Source: JAAXVQ01 sp964604705
Lineage (GTDB): Bacteria; Oederibacteriota; JAAXVQ01
NCBI GenBank assembly: GCA_964604705.1
Contig: CAZSAP010000002.1
Span: 1-64,000 of the forward strand
Length of the DNA stretch: 64,000 bases
Direction: 5' to 3'
Made by a program: the position numbers and the translations under genes. The notes under the pieces are model-generated. The model had not been told where the DNA came from and made no database searches. It saw nothing but the letters and a program-made list of their open reading frames with translations. Within the stretch, counting starts at the first letter, position 1. The number at the start of each line of letters is the position of its first letter. Positions 27,601 through 34,611 of this stretch are shown piece by piece.

Positions 27601-27701
27601 ATTAAACTTTTCCCACCAACGCCAAATTTTGCCAGCGCTTGCGATATTATGCACATTGTAAAAATAATTATGAGCACGGAAAATAGCGATTTGTTTTTCA
27701 T
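24654..27701 (-). CDS. Surface protein: delta-60 propeller plus FG-GAP-like propeller (type II C-terminus)
   Basis: 1015 residues from ATG 27701 (GGAGGGGG seven bases upstream). The signal peptide is about 1-25. About eight delta-60 repeats (about 27-425) carry the LQPDGKLVVAG and DTSF marks. An IPT/Ig-like domain follows (about 430-520, with GLAGETIDLDVRGFNF). Next is an FG-GAP/VCBS-like propeller (about 525-850) whose loops IGDGDGDGSNEIYLA, ADMDLDGICEVYGS and VNNDGINELCVS have the D-x-D-x-D-G form of calcium sites. A Thr/Pro linker and the type II C-terminal domain end the protein. The FG-GAP part and the tail are closely related to 46684-50328. Calcium-dependent surface contact is a reasonable inference; no enzyme is apparent. 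Confidence 0.88.
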   Translation of the reverse strand: MKNKSLFSVLIIIFTMCIISQALAKFGVGGKSLIDINTNDVANSVAMQPDGKLVVAGTSNDDIVLVRLKTNGEVDTSFGTNGRVVTDINNGSIDCGSCMIVQPDGKLVVVGSCSKGGNADFAIVRYTSTGFLDTSFSGGKVITPIGSSSEQAYGLTLQPDGKLIAVGYCHNGSTDDIAVVRYNSNGSLDTTFNGTGKVTTGIAVNEYATNVITQPDGKILVVGFSHDGYTQNFVAVRYNSTGSLDTTYSNDGIVTKQTGGPYSWVYGLALQPDGKMVAVEWYNTNGSDDNLALVRYDTAGNLDTSFDSDGIVITAFNSTRSQAHGVIIQPDGKVVVAGSSYNNGNWDFALARYESNGGPDSSFGVNGVTITAIGNAADYANSLLMQPDGKFIVTGYSITGSNRDLAVVRYNNNGSIDTMDSPPQLTELKTTHGLAGETIDLDVRGFNFEGVAYVQLRRDKIDYGNASISNVTNTRILAQLPLPAAGTYDLYLAKDSTNQTFKSIFTVQNPVTLPMQWIVSDLGTTGTPVSTTCGLAIGDGDGDGSNEIYLASGDVCLYQYKKTTGWSTLRLPVDNSAHFQDVCLADMDLDGICEVYGSNTYPRVFKYLRNGVNWEGNSFCGSGGSLVQGNLIGNTLVNFYAQQSDLRLLQSSRFNSSWANSPIGILPGTVLSGVVGDVNNDGINELCVSASDNHVYQFSYTTSCSQAVSVGAFSNSINTLALAELDKDGIEELYAACGDGKIYTHKWNSGSWQPINSTALVANKLVVSDADNDGQDELYAASQDGHVYQLKLTGAVWSITDLVVHAPSPLVAMAIGDGDNSHQLKIYALDSNKHLYEFAATTIPPTATPTATVTSTPTQTPLPSATMTVTPTQTVYLTPASTSTITPTCTPTPTVTLTVTITPTVTVTPTPANTPIPDAEKHLRIWHSQINPNHNERAKIRWYQNDSSPVQIKVYNQLGNEIITLADGQGFVPDRINEILWDGKNQHGAKVGSGIYLVYYSSGGHKEWTKVAVVK

Positions 27702-27732
27702 ATCCAACCCCCTCCACGCACGGTTTACCTAC

Positions 27733-29946
27733 TCACTTAACTACCGCCACTTTAGTCCACTCCTTGTGCCCGCCCGACGAATAGTAAACTAAGTAAATCC
27801 CACTCCCCACCGTCACCCCATGTCGGTTCGTACCGTCCCAGAGAACTTCGTTGATCTGTTCAGGCATGAAGCCGTCCCCAGTGGCCAGTGTAATAATCTC
27901 GTTCCCCAATTGGTTGTACACTTTGATCTGCACGGGCGACGAGTCACTCTGGTACCAGCGAATCTTAGCGCGTTCATTATGGTTGGGATTGATCTGGCTG
28001 TGCCAGACACGGAGGTGTTTTTCCGAATCTGGAATGGCCGTGGGCAATGCAGTCGGGGAATGTGTAAACGTGGGAGTTATAGTGAATGTCACGGTGATGG
28101 TAGAGCTGACGGTGAGAGTTGGGGTAACGGTAGGCGTGTAGGGCGGAGTTACCGTCCGTGTAGACGTGGCAGTAAGCGAGGGAGTGCTTGTGCGCGTGCC
28201 CGTACATGTTTGCGTGATCGATGGCGTGGTAGTCAGCGTGCACGTACCTGTACTGGTATTGGTGCCGGTCAGAGTAACGCTTGAAGTGCAGGTAAGGGTT
28301 TGTGTGCAAGTAGGGGTGCAGGTCCGGGTATAGGTTAATGTTTCACTTGGAGTTAATGTCGGGGTAATTGTGAATGATGGTGAAGCTGTACGCGTAATTG
28401 TTAAAGATGGTGTGGGCGTATATGAAGGCGTGGGTGATGCTGTCGGCGTATTTGTCTGAGTAATGGTCGACGTCCGGGTACAGGTCGCTGTGATAATCGG
28501 CTGCGTCTCAAGGGTCATGCTGCAAAGCGTGGGCGATGCTTTGAAATCGCTGCTGGCTTGAAGCAAAACTTTCCATTGGACATACCGTCCCATTTGATTG
28601 GCGGTTGCAAAACTGGTTCCGAACGTTTCCCAAACATTCCAAAAAGTATCCGGGCTGGATGTATTGCCAGTGCGGTAAGTATATTGAATACTCGTCCCGG
28701 GAGGAAGAGGGGTATCCGCGGCGGCGATCCGCCATTTGCTCAAGCTCCCACCGTCAAACACTTTGCTGGTATAGGTGCCTGTGCTTACATGAACCGGCGG
28801 AATGTCGCACGCCATGACCCGGTAGTAATTATCCTTGTAACCTGGAAGCCGGTTGTCCGGTGTCCCGTAGGCGTAATACAAGCGGAACCTTCCGTTCTCC
28901 AAACGCATTAAAAAAGGATCCGTAGCTGCTGCTGTCATGGTTGTTCCCAAGCCCAAGGATTGCGGGTCGGACCAACTGATAATTCCATCCGGCGAGGAAC
29001 TGTAGGCTAATTGGGAAAATTGGCCGTTGTCGTGAAAATAAAATAATAAGTATTGCCCATTGGTTTTTTTATACAGAAAAGGCGAGGCAATGGAATGACC
29101 GGCGGGAAGATATATGGAAATCCGGTTTTCTACACCCCAGCCAATCCCATCGGAAGAAGTTCGATAAGCAATTTCCCGCAAGTGGGTGGAAGCATTGGTT
29201 GTGGTATATAAAATACGGTACGTGGTGGCATCTTGCTTATATACAAACGGATGTTCGGCTGGAGAACTGCTGGAACCAATTCCTAAATTTTGTGCAGGTA
29301 CATCTTTTAAAGCAGCTAAACCAACTGAGGATTGCCGCACACGAAGCTGCAAAACACCATTATAGGTTTGCGCAAAATAAAGCCGGTAATTTGTCGTCCC
29401 AGTTTTCATGACAAATGGACGCTGAGCCCATCCAGCGCAATTTAATGTATGTGACTCCCACCAAACATCGTTATTACCTGTATAATGCGAGCCGTCATCC
29501 CTATAAAAATCCACCAAACCATCCGTGGAATTTTGATAGACCAAGTACCGATCTCCGGTATCGTCCCATTCAGCTTTATATCCGCGGGTATAATAAATAC
29601 GATAATCCCCATTGCTTAAAAGGAAAATATGCGGTCCAAACGCTTGATTTATGCTGTCCTTCGCCAAATTACCCACGGTTGTTTTATTACCGCTGACATA
29701 GTCACTGGCAGTCACGGAAGGATCGGCCGCCAAGATCAGGCTATTGTATTGGTAATCTTGGGTCAGCAAAGAATTGCGTTCAAGCACCACACCGTTCATC
29801 TCCCCTTCGGTTTTAGCCTGCGACCCGGTCCACGTATATTGCGCCGCGTTGACAGGATAGAAGGCGCCACAGAGCAGCAGCGACAATAAACCGAAGCTGA
29901 TGTGATAGCAAAAATTCGCTTTTTGATAACCAAATTGTGTGACCAT
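27733..29946 (-). CDS. Surface protein with five-blade GH43-like propeller (type II C-terminus)
   Basis: 737 residues; ATG 29946 with GGGGG upstream. The signal peptide is about 1-34. Residues 90-390 repeat a pattern like that of GH43/GH32-type five-bladed propellers: FGPHIFLLSNGDYRIYYT, RPFVMKTGTTNYRLYFAQ, EHPFVYKQDATTYRILYT and DPFLMRLENGRFRLYYAY. I do not see the full catalytic acid set, so binding rather than hydrolysis is equally likely. A beta domain follows (about 395-485). The Thr/Ser/Pro linker (about 487-640) has six cysteines, the most in this window. The type II C-terminal domain ends the protein. It is the first gene of the type II trio, 31 bases before the next one. Confidence 0.85.
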   Translation of the reverse strand: MVTQFGYQKANFCYHISFGLLSLLLCGAFYPVNAAQYTWTGSQAKTEGEMNGVVLERNSLLTQDYQYNSLILAADPSVTASDYVSGNKTTVGNLAKDSINQAFGPHIFLLSNGDYRIYYTRGYKAEWDDTGDRYLVYQNSTDGLVDFYRDDGSHYTGNNDVWWESHTLNCAGWAQRPFVMKTGTTNYRLYFAQTYNGVLQLRVRQSSVGLAALKDVPAQNLGIGSSSSPAEHPFVYKQDATTYRILYTTTNASTHLREIAYRTSSDGIGWGVENRISIYLPAGHSIASPFLYKKTNGQYLLFYFHDNGQFSQLAYSSSPDGIISWSDPQSLGLGTTMTAAATDPFLMRLENGRFRLYYAYGTPDNRLPGYKDNYYRVMACDIPPVHVSTGTYTSKVFDGGSLSKWRIAAADTPLPPGTSIQYTYRTGNTSSPDTFWNVWETFGTSFATANQMGRYVQWKVLLQASSDFKASPTLCSMTLETQPIITATCTRTSTITQTNTPTASPTPSYTPTPSLTITRTASPSFTITPTLTPSETLTYTRTCTPTCTQTLTCTSSVTLTGTNTSTGTCTLTTTPSITQTCTGTRTSTPSLTATSTRTVTPPYTPTVTPTLTVSSTITVTFTITPTFTHSPTALPTAIPDSEKHLRVWHSQINPNHNERAKIRWYQSDSSPVQIKVYNQLGNEIITLATGDGFMPEQINEVLWDGTNRHGVTVGSGIYLVYYSSGGHKEWTKVAVVK

Positions 29947-29987
29947 GATATCAGCCCCCTAATTTATTTCCGCTTTACGGTCTGTTT

Positions 29988-30704
29988 TCATTTAGGCGAT
30001 AGGTGGTCTTGGATTTTCTCCCCCACCCGTTTATCCAAGTAGTACATAAACGCCCTCACCAGTTTCGCCGCGCGGTCGGCCGCGTCGGGCAGTGTCTGTG
30101 TGCCCACGTCCGGCGACCCGGCCATGGGTACCAGGAATATAGGCCCCATACTGACCACCTGGCTCGCGTCGCCCTGGACTTTTATTTCTACGCGGGTATT
30201 CGGTTTTGTTTGTTTGCTTGGGTCAACGTGGTAAACCGGATGCGAGACCAGCATAAGCTTGGTCTTGTCCCCATGCAGCCTGAGCTTGATTTCCAGGATA
30301 AACATAAAGTCCTTATCGTTAAGCACCACATGATCCACTTCGGAGAGCGCGTCCGGGATTTTGGTCTTTAAGGTTGTTTCGGCGGCCTGGAGATGGAACT
30401 CGGGTTGATACGCCGCCAGGGTGAGATTCAAATCCTGCTGCATGATTTTTCGGACCAGTTTCAACGCCGCGGCTTCGCTCAGCGGCACGATCCGCACACT
30501 TTGACTGGACGTCAAGATGTCGTCCGAAGACACGCGCGTATCCTTCACCCACGTGCTACCAGGGTTGGCCTGCCCCATAACCGTGCCTATCAGCATTAGC
30601 ACCACACCTGCGAGTCCCAGCCAAAGCCAGCGCAGGATCCAACCGTTCTCCACTTTTCTGTTTCTTTTAAATTCCAAGTGAATGTTTCTTAACATTGGGT
30701 TCAT
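29988..30704 (-). CDS. Membrane-anchored protein of unknown function, last gene of the repeat-fibre locus
   Basis: 238 residues. The start overlaps the stop of the PorV-like gene (ATGA), so translation is coupled; a second ATG three codons in is possible. One membrane segment (about 24-45, LRWLWLGLAGVVLMLIGTVM) is preceded by a basic stretch, so it is either a long signal peptide or an anchor with the C-terminus outside. The rest is a mixed alpha/beta domain (about 65-238) with SLSEAAALKLVRKIMQQDL and a conserved-looking FMFILEIKLRLHGDKTKLML strand pair. I do not recognise the family. Its position, tied to the PorV-like barrel and downstream of the CsgG-like lipoprotein, suggests a periplasmic assembly factor or energy/anchor subunit (inference). 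Confidence 0.75.
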   Translation of the reverse strand: MNPMLRNIHLEFKRNRKVENGWILRWLWLGLAGVVLMLIGTVMGQANPGSTWVKDTRVSSDDILTSSQSVRIVPLSEAAALKLVRKIMQQDLNLTLAAYQPEFHLQAAETTLKTKIPDALSEVDHVVLNDKDFMFILEIKLRLHGDKTKLMLVSHPVYHVDPSKQTKPNTRVEIKVQGDASQVVSMGPIFLVPMAGSPDVGTQTLPDAADRAAKLVRAFMYYLDKRVGEKIQDHLSPK

Positions 30705-32170
30705 GGCTGAACGCCTCCTGCGCCCTGTACATTAGCGGCTCCAGCAGGTGCTGGCGATGCTGCCGGGGCAGAAGCTGGTGTCGCCGTAGGGGCCATTGCG
30801 GGTGCCGTTTCGGCAGGTGCGGCCGGTGCAACCGGAGCAGACGTTCCGGCCGGGGCCGTTGTATCTGCCGGTGCCGCAACCAGGGCGGCGGGGGTGGACG
30901 AGACTGGCTTTTCTATGAGCGCAATCACATTCGAGTCAATGTCCCGGCACATGCCAATGACATCGGCCAAGCTTATCTTTGGATCCACTTGCCGGATGAC
31001 AATGGCCGCCAACGGTCGGCCAGAGCGATCCACCAACACGCCTTGGAAGCCGACCCGAATCTCCTGTTCCGCGCCACCGTTCATGATGACTTCCGAGGGG
31101 CGCCCGCCGGCTTTGCGCACCTGCACGATACTGGCCCGGATTTTCGCCACCGAACCCTCTGCTTTTTTGTCTTCCACCTCAGGCATATAGTCTGCTTCCT
31201 TAACTTCCGCCGCTTTCTTCCTCTTATCCTTGGGCACTACTGGTGCATCAAACGCATACTTGAGACTGGCAATGTGGGTTGAGTTTAAAACTTGCGAAGG
31301 GCTGAACGTGTAGTCCAAGCGCAGGTTGGAAAACTCAACCCCTGCGCCTAAGGTTAAGGCACCTATGTCCACGCCAAACTTATATCCGCCGCGTAGTACG
31401 AACCTCTCAGCCAAACGAAACTCACTTCCGACATTGCCCTGCCAATGACTGTCCAGGTCATAGTGGGCATCCCCGGCGAGCAAAACATTGACCGAGGTAG
31501 TTTTTAACAGGGTGTATCCCAACCCTAAGAGCGCGTAGGTCGGCAGCGGATCTTCGGCATCAATGTACTTAATCGGCGTTCCCAAATTTTTAATGGCCGC
31601 GCCCACCTGTAGGTTGCTCAAGGCCCCAGGCAGCGTCAACCGCGCACCGAAATCCAGTGCCGCGGCAAACGCCGAGTACTTTTCCAGCAGCGTGGACTGC
31701 AAAAATTTGCCATTCACACCCAACACCAGCCCCGACGCGAGTAGGCCCGTGTCGTACGCGCTCGTGACCGATACTTGAATGTCACGCTGTGCTAAGACCG
31801 AGGTACTCTCCCCCGTGTCAGAGTTCAGTTCAAAGGGGCCTGAGTCGTAAAGCAATACGCCGGCACCAAACATTAAGTCTTGATTGACACTCATGCTGTA
31901 GTTGATGGCCCCAAACGAGTTGTCCCCGATCCCCCGGTAATACACAGCCGAAAGGTCCGGACCTGCGAGATTTTGCAAGCAGGCCGGGTTCCAGCCAATG
32001 GACCCGGCCTCATCCGTAGCCACCGCGGCTTGCGCACCGCCCATGCCTTCGGCACGCACACTGGTCACTTGGTTCAACACCAATCCGGCGCTGGAACTAA
32101 CATCGTTGGCATGGGCTGACGGGACAACGCATACAGAACTGAGCATAAAAACCAGCCATAATTTTTTCAT
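30701..32170 (-). CDS. PorV-like outer-membrane protein with extra C-terminal module
   Basis: 489 residues; ATG 32170 with AGGAG upstream. The signal peptide is about 1-22. Residues 25-310 form a PorV/PorQ-type barrel with SVRAEGMGGAQAAVATDEAG and SIGWNPACLQNL at the start, and repeated amphipathic strands such as GAGVEFSNLRLDYTF. Beyond the normal end of the family comes a Lys/Glu-rich link (about 312-345). A small beta module (about 350-425) follows, with SEVIMNGGAEQEIRVGFQGV and VDRSGRPLAAIVIRQV, a pattern seen in envelope modules that bind or gate. A Pro/Ala-rich tail runs to the end. The extension would sit in the periplasm or outside and may contact the CsgG-like lipoprotein encoded just upstream (inference). 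Confidence 0.87.
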   Translation of the reverse strand: MKKLWLVFMLSSVCVVPSAHANDVSSSAGLVLNQVTSVRAEGMGGAQAAVATDEAGSIGWNPACLQNLAGPDLSAVYYRGIGDNSFGAINYSMSVNQDLMFGAGVLLYDSGPFELNSDTGESTSVLAQRDIQVSVTSAYDTGLLASGLVLGVNGKFLQSTLLEKYSAFAAALDFGARLTLPGALSNLQVGAAIKNLGTPIKYIDAEDPLPTYALLGLGYTLLKTTSVNVLLAGDAHYDLDSHWQGNVGSEFRLAERFVLRGGYKFGVDIGALTLGAGVEFSNLRLDYTFSPSQVLNSTHIASLKYAFDAPVVPKDKRKKAAEVKEADYMPEVEDKKAEGSVAKIRASIVQVRKAGGRPSEVIMNGGAEQEIRVGFQGVLVDRSGRPLAAIVIRQVDPKISLADVIGMCRDIDSNVIALIEKPVSSTPAALVAAPADTTAPAGTSAPVAPAAPAETAPAMAPTATPASAPAASPAPAGAANVQGAGGVQP

Positions 32171-32208
32171 GGGCGCATCTCCTATTCGTTAACAGGCGTA
32201 CGGCCTGT

Positions 32209-33327
32209 TCAATTCGCATGCAGAATCATCCGACGGCGCTTGGCCTCCACCGTAATCGGGACATTCGCATACACGTAGTAAAACGTCTTAAAGTCGATCT
32301 GCGGCTGATTGAACGCGGGAATTTTCAAATGGGTTTTCAGTGCCTCGCGTGTGGCGTCGTCCAAGCGCCCGGTGGCTTCGGTCTCATAGCCCGAAAGGTA
32401 CAGCCATTCCTGGACATTGGAGACAACCTCCGGTTCGGTCAACAACCGGTAGTATTGGGCGAGTTCATCCATGACCATTTTGTCCGGCTTGGCGTCCTCT
32501 CCCAGCAAACGCCAGTAAGGCAACCGCAAATGCTTGCCCACGATTTGAATCATGCTCAACTCGACCAACAGGCGGACGGCGGCATGCCGCCCCTGAACTT
32601 TCTTCACGCTTCCCTTGCCTCCAAAGGACTGCCCAAAAAGACTAATCCCCAACTCTTGTTCACTCAGTCCTTTATGGACTGCCATAGAGTTCGTGGCGTT
32701 CATTTTTGGAATGCCCGTCATGGACTGGAAATCCAAAAGGTTAAAATCCAGGGTAATGCGGGACATCCCGGACTTGCTGCCTTCGCTGTAGCGCATTTCC
32801 GCGGCCTTCGACGCCAAAGGAATCCCCTCCGGAATCCCGTTGAACTCGTGGCTTAAGTTGGCGTCGCTGTTGGAGCTGCGTGTTTCCAAACCACGGTCAA
32901 ACTCCGTGATCCCTCCGGTCAAAATGACATCCGGAATGATCTTGTTCCGAAAATTTCCATAACCGGTGGCAATCTGATTTTGAATAAACGAAGGGTCGTA
33001 GGGGATGTACCGCACACGCCCGCCAATGGAATTGAGCGAACTCTTCATAATTTCCGTTATGTCCCGGGGTATCTCCGCGCCTGTGCTCCCCGAACTTCCG
33101 GTGTTGTCTCCTATAGGATTGCACTGGATCTTAAACAGAGGCGTCCCATAGATCTCGGTCATCATCCCCAGATCCGCCAGCGCTTGAGTGTAATTGGTGA
33201 CTTTGGCCGCCGGGGTGGAATCTGGCAGCTCCAGTTGCGGAGCCCGGGGATCCAAAGAAGCACAGGATGCCAATCCTAAAGTCAAAATGATCGATCCTAT
33301 ACTGCGTAACAGTTTAAGTGAGCTCAT
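32209..33327 (-). CDS. CsgG/HfaB-family outer-membrane lipoprotein with peptidoglycan-binding-like tail
   Basis: 372 residues from ATG 33327 (GAGG six bases upstream); the longer frame to 33405 only adds an untranslated stretch. The lipobox LASC is at 19-22. Residues 45-290 follow the CsgG plan: TPLFKIQCNPIGDNTG, then a helix with MKSSLNSIGGRVRYIP, PDVILTGGITEFD, RITLDFNLLDFQSMTGIP (the pore strand pair region) and a helix with LLVELSMIQIVGKHL. In curli this protein makes the nonameric secretion pore; in Caulobacter HfaB it supports holdfast anchoring. A tail (about 315-372) with WLYLSGYETEATGRLDDATR resembles peptidoglycan-binding type 1 domains, absent from E. coli CsgG. It is flanked by genes for repeat-rich exported proteins, the likely cargo. 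Confidence 0.82.
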   Translation of the reverse strand: MSSLKLLRSIGSIILTLGLASCASLDPRAPQLELPDSTPAAKVTNYTQALADLGMMTEIYGTPLFKIQCNPIGDNTGSSGSTGAEIPRDITEIMKSSLNSIGGRVRYIPYDPSFIQNQIATGYGNFRNKIIPDVILTGGITEFDRGLETRSSNSDANLSHEFNGIPEGIPLASKAAEMRYSEGSKSGMSRITLDFNLLDFQSMTGIPKMNATNSMAVHKGLSEQELGISLFGQSFGGKGSVKKVQGRHAAVRLLVELSMIQIVGKHLRLPYWRLLGEDAKPDKMVMDELAQYYRLLTEPEVVSNVQEWLYLSGYETEATGRLDDATREALKTHLKIPAFNQPQIDFKTFYYVYANVPITVEAKRRRMILHAN

Positions 33328-33401
33328 GGCGCGCCTCGTCAAGTTCAAGATGGTTTTGGATACAGTACATACATTTGTTACTCTGCACAAAATCATCACC
33401 C

Positions 33402-33746
33402 TCATTTTTCAATGACAATGTTCGTGACTTTGTCCACATTACTTCCGGCTTCCACCACAATGCTGTTCTCATTGTTATCCGTCGACTTGTCGACAATGTT
33501 GGTAATTTCCCGTTTATTGGAAACCCCGTTGGCTTCATCCTTTTTGGCGGTCTTGGCTTTGCCTATGGCATCGACCACTACAAAATTGATATTGTTGTCT
33601 TTATTGCTGCCAATGTTATCGTTGGATGAAACCGTGTCATCTACATACTCGGAAATACCATCGCTTAAGTCATCGGCGTAGATCCATGACCCACATCCCA
33701 ACATAACCACAACACATCCCGAACAGACGACCAACATTGTTCTCAT
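33402..33746 (-). CDS. Small exported protein of the repeat-fibre locus
   Basis: 114 residues from ATG 33746 (GGGG five bases upstream); a GTG two codons earlier is the alternative. The signal peptide is about 1-25. The mature part is Asn/Asp/Val-rich with two short beta runs, NNINFVVVDAIGKAK and NSIVVEAGSNVDKVTNIVIE, separated by a charged stretch. No cysteine remains after the signal. Size, composition and place between a repeat protein and the CsgG-like pore fit a nucleator, chaperone or minor subunit, like CsgB/E/F or HfaA in other systems, but the sequence is not recognisably any of these. Its end (NIVIEK) resembles the end of the giant repeat protein (NSIVFK), a possible shared recognition signal. 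Confidence 0.7.
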   Translation of the reverse strand: MRTMLVVCSGCVVVMLGCGSWIYADDLSDGISEYVDDTVSSNDNIGSNKDNNINFVVVDAIGKAKTAKKDEANGVSNKREITNIVDKSTDNNENSIVVEAGSNVDKVTNIVIEK

Positions 33747-33793
33747 TTTCACCCCGCCTTTTTACGGACGTTTCGGCACGCTGCCGTTGTTTT

Positions 33794-33822
33794 CCCGGAG
33801 TCGTTTAGGCAACGACCCCGGG
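33794..33822 (-). other. Stable hairpin between two repeat-locus genes
   Basis: Twelve-base arms (33794-33805 and 33811-33822) with a five-base loop; in minus-strand RNA the single mismatch is a G-U pair. No T-run follows, so it is unlikely to terminate. A hairpin just after the abundant-looking repeat gene could protect its mRNA end or reduce downstream reading (inference). Confidence 0.55.
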
Positions 33823-33838
33823 GTATGCAGGCGGCACC

Positions 33839-34579
33839 TTATTCGGTCTGGATGGAGCCCATCGTAGCTTCGCAATTCGAGCCGATGGCCGCATTGATCG
33901 CACCTTGCTCCATTTTGGTATCGTTGCTGATTTCACCCTTCACGTCAGAGTCCTTGATCTGCACAGAACCCATCGTGGCCTTGCTGCCTGCACCAATGGC
34001 CGCGTTGATCGCGCCTTGGCTCATTTCTGCGTTGTTGCTGACTTTTCCCTCGATATTGGAATTGCTTACGTCAATCGCTCCCATGCTGGCTTCACTGTTC
34101 AACCCAATGGCCGCATTGATCGCACCTTGTTCCATCTTGACGTTGTTGTTGATCTCGCCTTTCACCGTCGACCCGCTGACATCAATCGTACCCATGCTGG
34201 CCTTGCTGCCAGCCCCAATCGCCGCATTGATTGCACCCTGGCTCATGGTGGCGCTGTTGGAAACCTTACCATCCACCACTGAGTTTTTTATACCCACGGT
34301 GCCCATGTTCGCCGTGGACCCGGCTCCAATGGCGGCATTGATTGCGCCTTGCTCCATTTTGGTGTTGTTACTGACTTCACCATTGATTTTCGAACCCGTC
34401 AGTTTGACCGATCCCATGCTGGCCTTACTATCCGAACCAATGGCTGCGTTAATGGCTCCTTGGCTCATCTGCGCGCTGTTTTTCACCTTTCCCTGTTTGC
34501 CAATCTCCGTGGACCCTGCGGCAAATGCCGAACCGGTGATCAGTGTTCCCATCAGCGTAAACAAAATGGTCTTTTTCAT
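33839..34579 (-). CDS. Exported protein of six tandem 37-residue repeats
   Basis: 246 residues; ATG 34579 has AAGGAGGGG just upstream. The signal peptide is about 1-21 (ending AFA-AGS). The rest is six tandem repeats of 37 residues, each with the core QGAINAAIG, an (A/S)MG turn and a closing hydrophobic strand ending before G-E/K-V/I. Repeats alternate between two forms, one with MSQ and one with MEQ, so the true unit is 74 residues. Even spacing of small, polar and Asn/Gly residues indicates a beta-solenoid or amyloid-like fibre. No cysteines except one near the end (SNCEA). Related repeats make up two thirds of the giant neighbour upstream, so the two probably co-assemble. Export through the CsgG-like pore is inferred from context. 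Confidence 0.85.
   Translation of the reverse strand: MKKTILFTLMGTLITGSAFAAGSTEIGKQGKVKNSAQMSQGAINAAIGSDSKASMGSVKLTGSKINGEVSNNTKMEQGAINAAIGAGSTANMGTVGIKNSVVDGKVSNSATMSQGAINAAIGAGSKASMGTIDVSGSTVKGEINNNVKMEQGAINAAIGLNSEASMGAIDVSNSNIEGKVSNNAEMSQGAINAAIGAGSKATMGSVQIKDSDVKGEISNDTKMEQGAINAAIGSNCEATMGSIQTE
33842..34486 (-). repeat. Six tandem coding repeats of 111 bases
   Basis: Each 111-base unit encodes 37 residues; units alternate in sequence with a 222-base superperiod. On the plus strand each unit shows a near-constant core such as ATGGCCGCATTGATCGC. Confidence 0.85.
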
Positions 34580-34611
34580 AACCCCTCCTTGAATTGGTGT
34601 TTCTCAGAAAA

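Noticed and set aside
22823..29946. Mobile element explaining the repeated type II tails
   Set aside because: Copies are always in frame at the 3' ends of genes, with no transposase, terminal repeats or target duplications.
32191..32209. Short hairpin at the stop of the CsgG-like gene as a terminator
   Set aside because: Stem of only seven pairs, no T-run, and only 38 bases to the next start with its own ribosome site.
33794..33822. Intrinsic terminator splitting the repeat-fibre locus
   Set aside because: No T-run follows the stem on the minus strand, so I list it as a hairpin, not a terminator.
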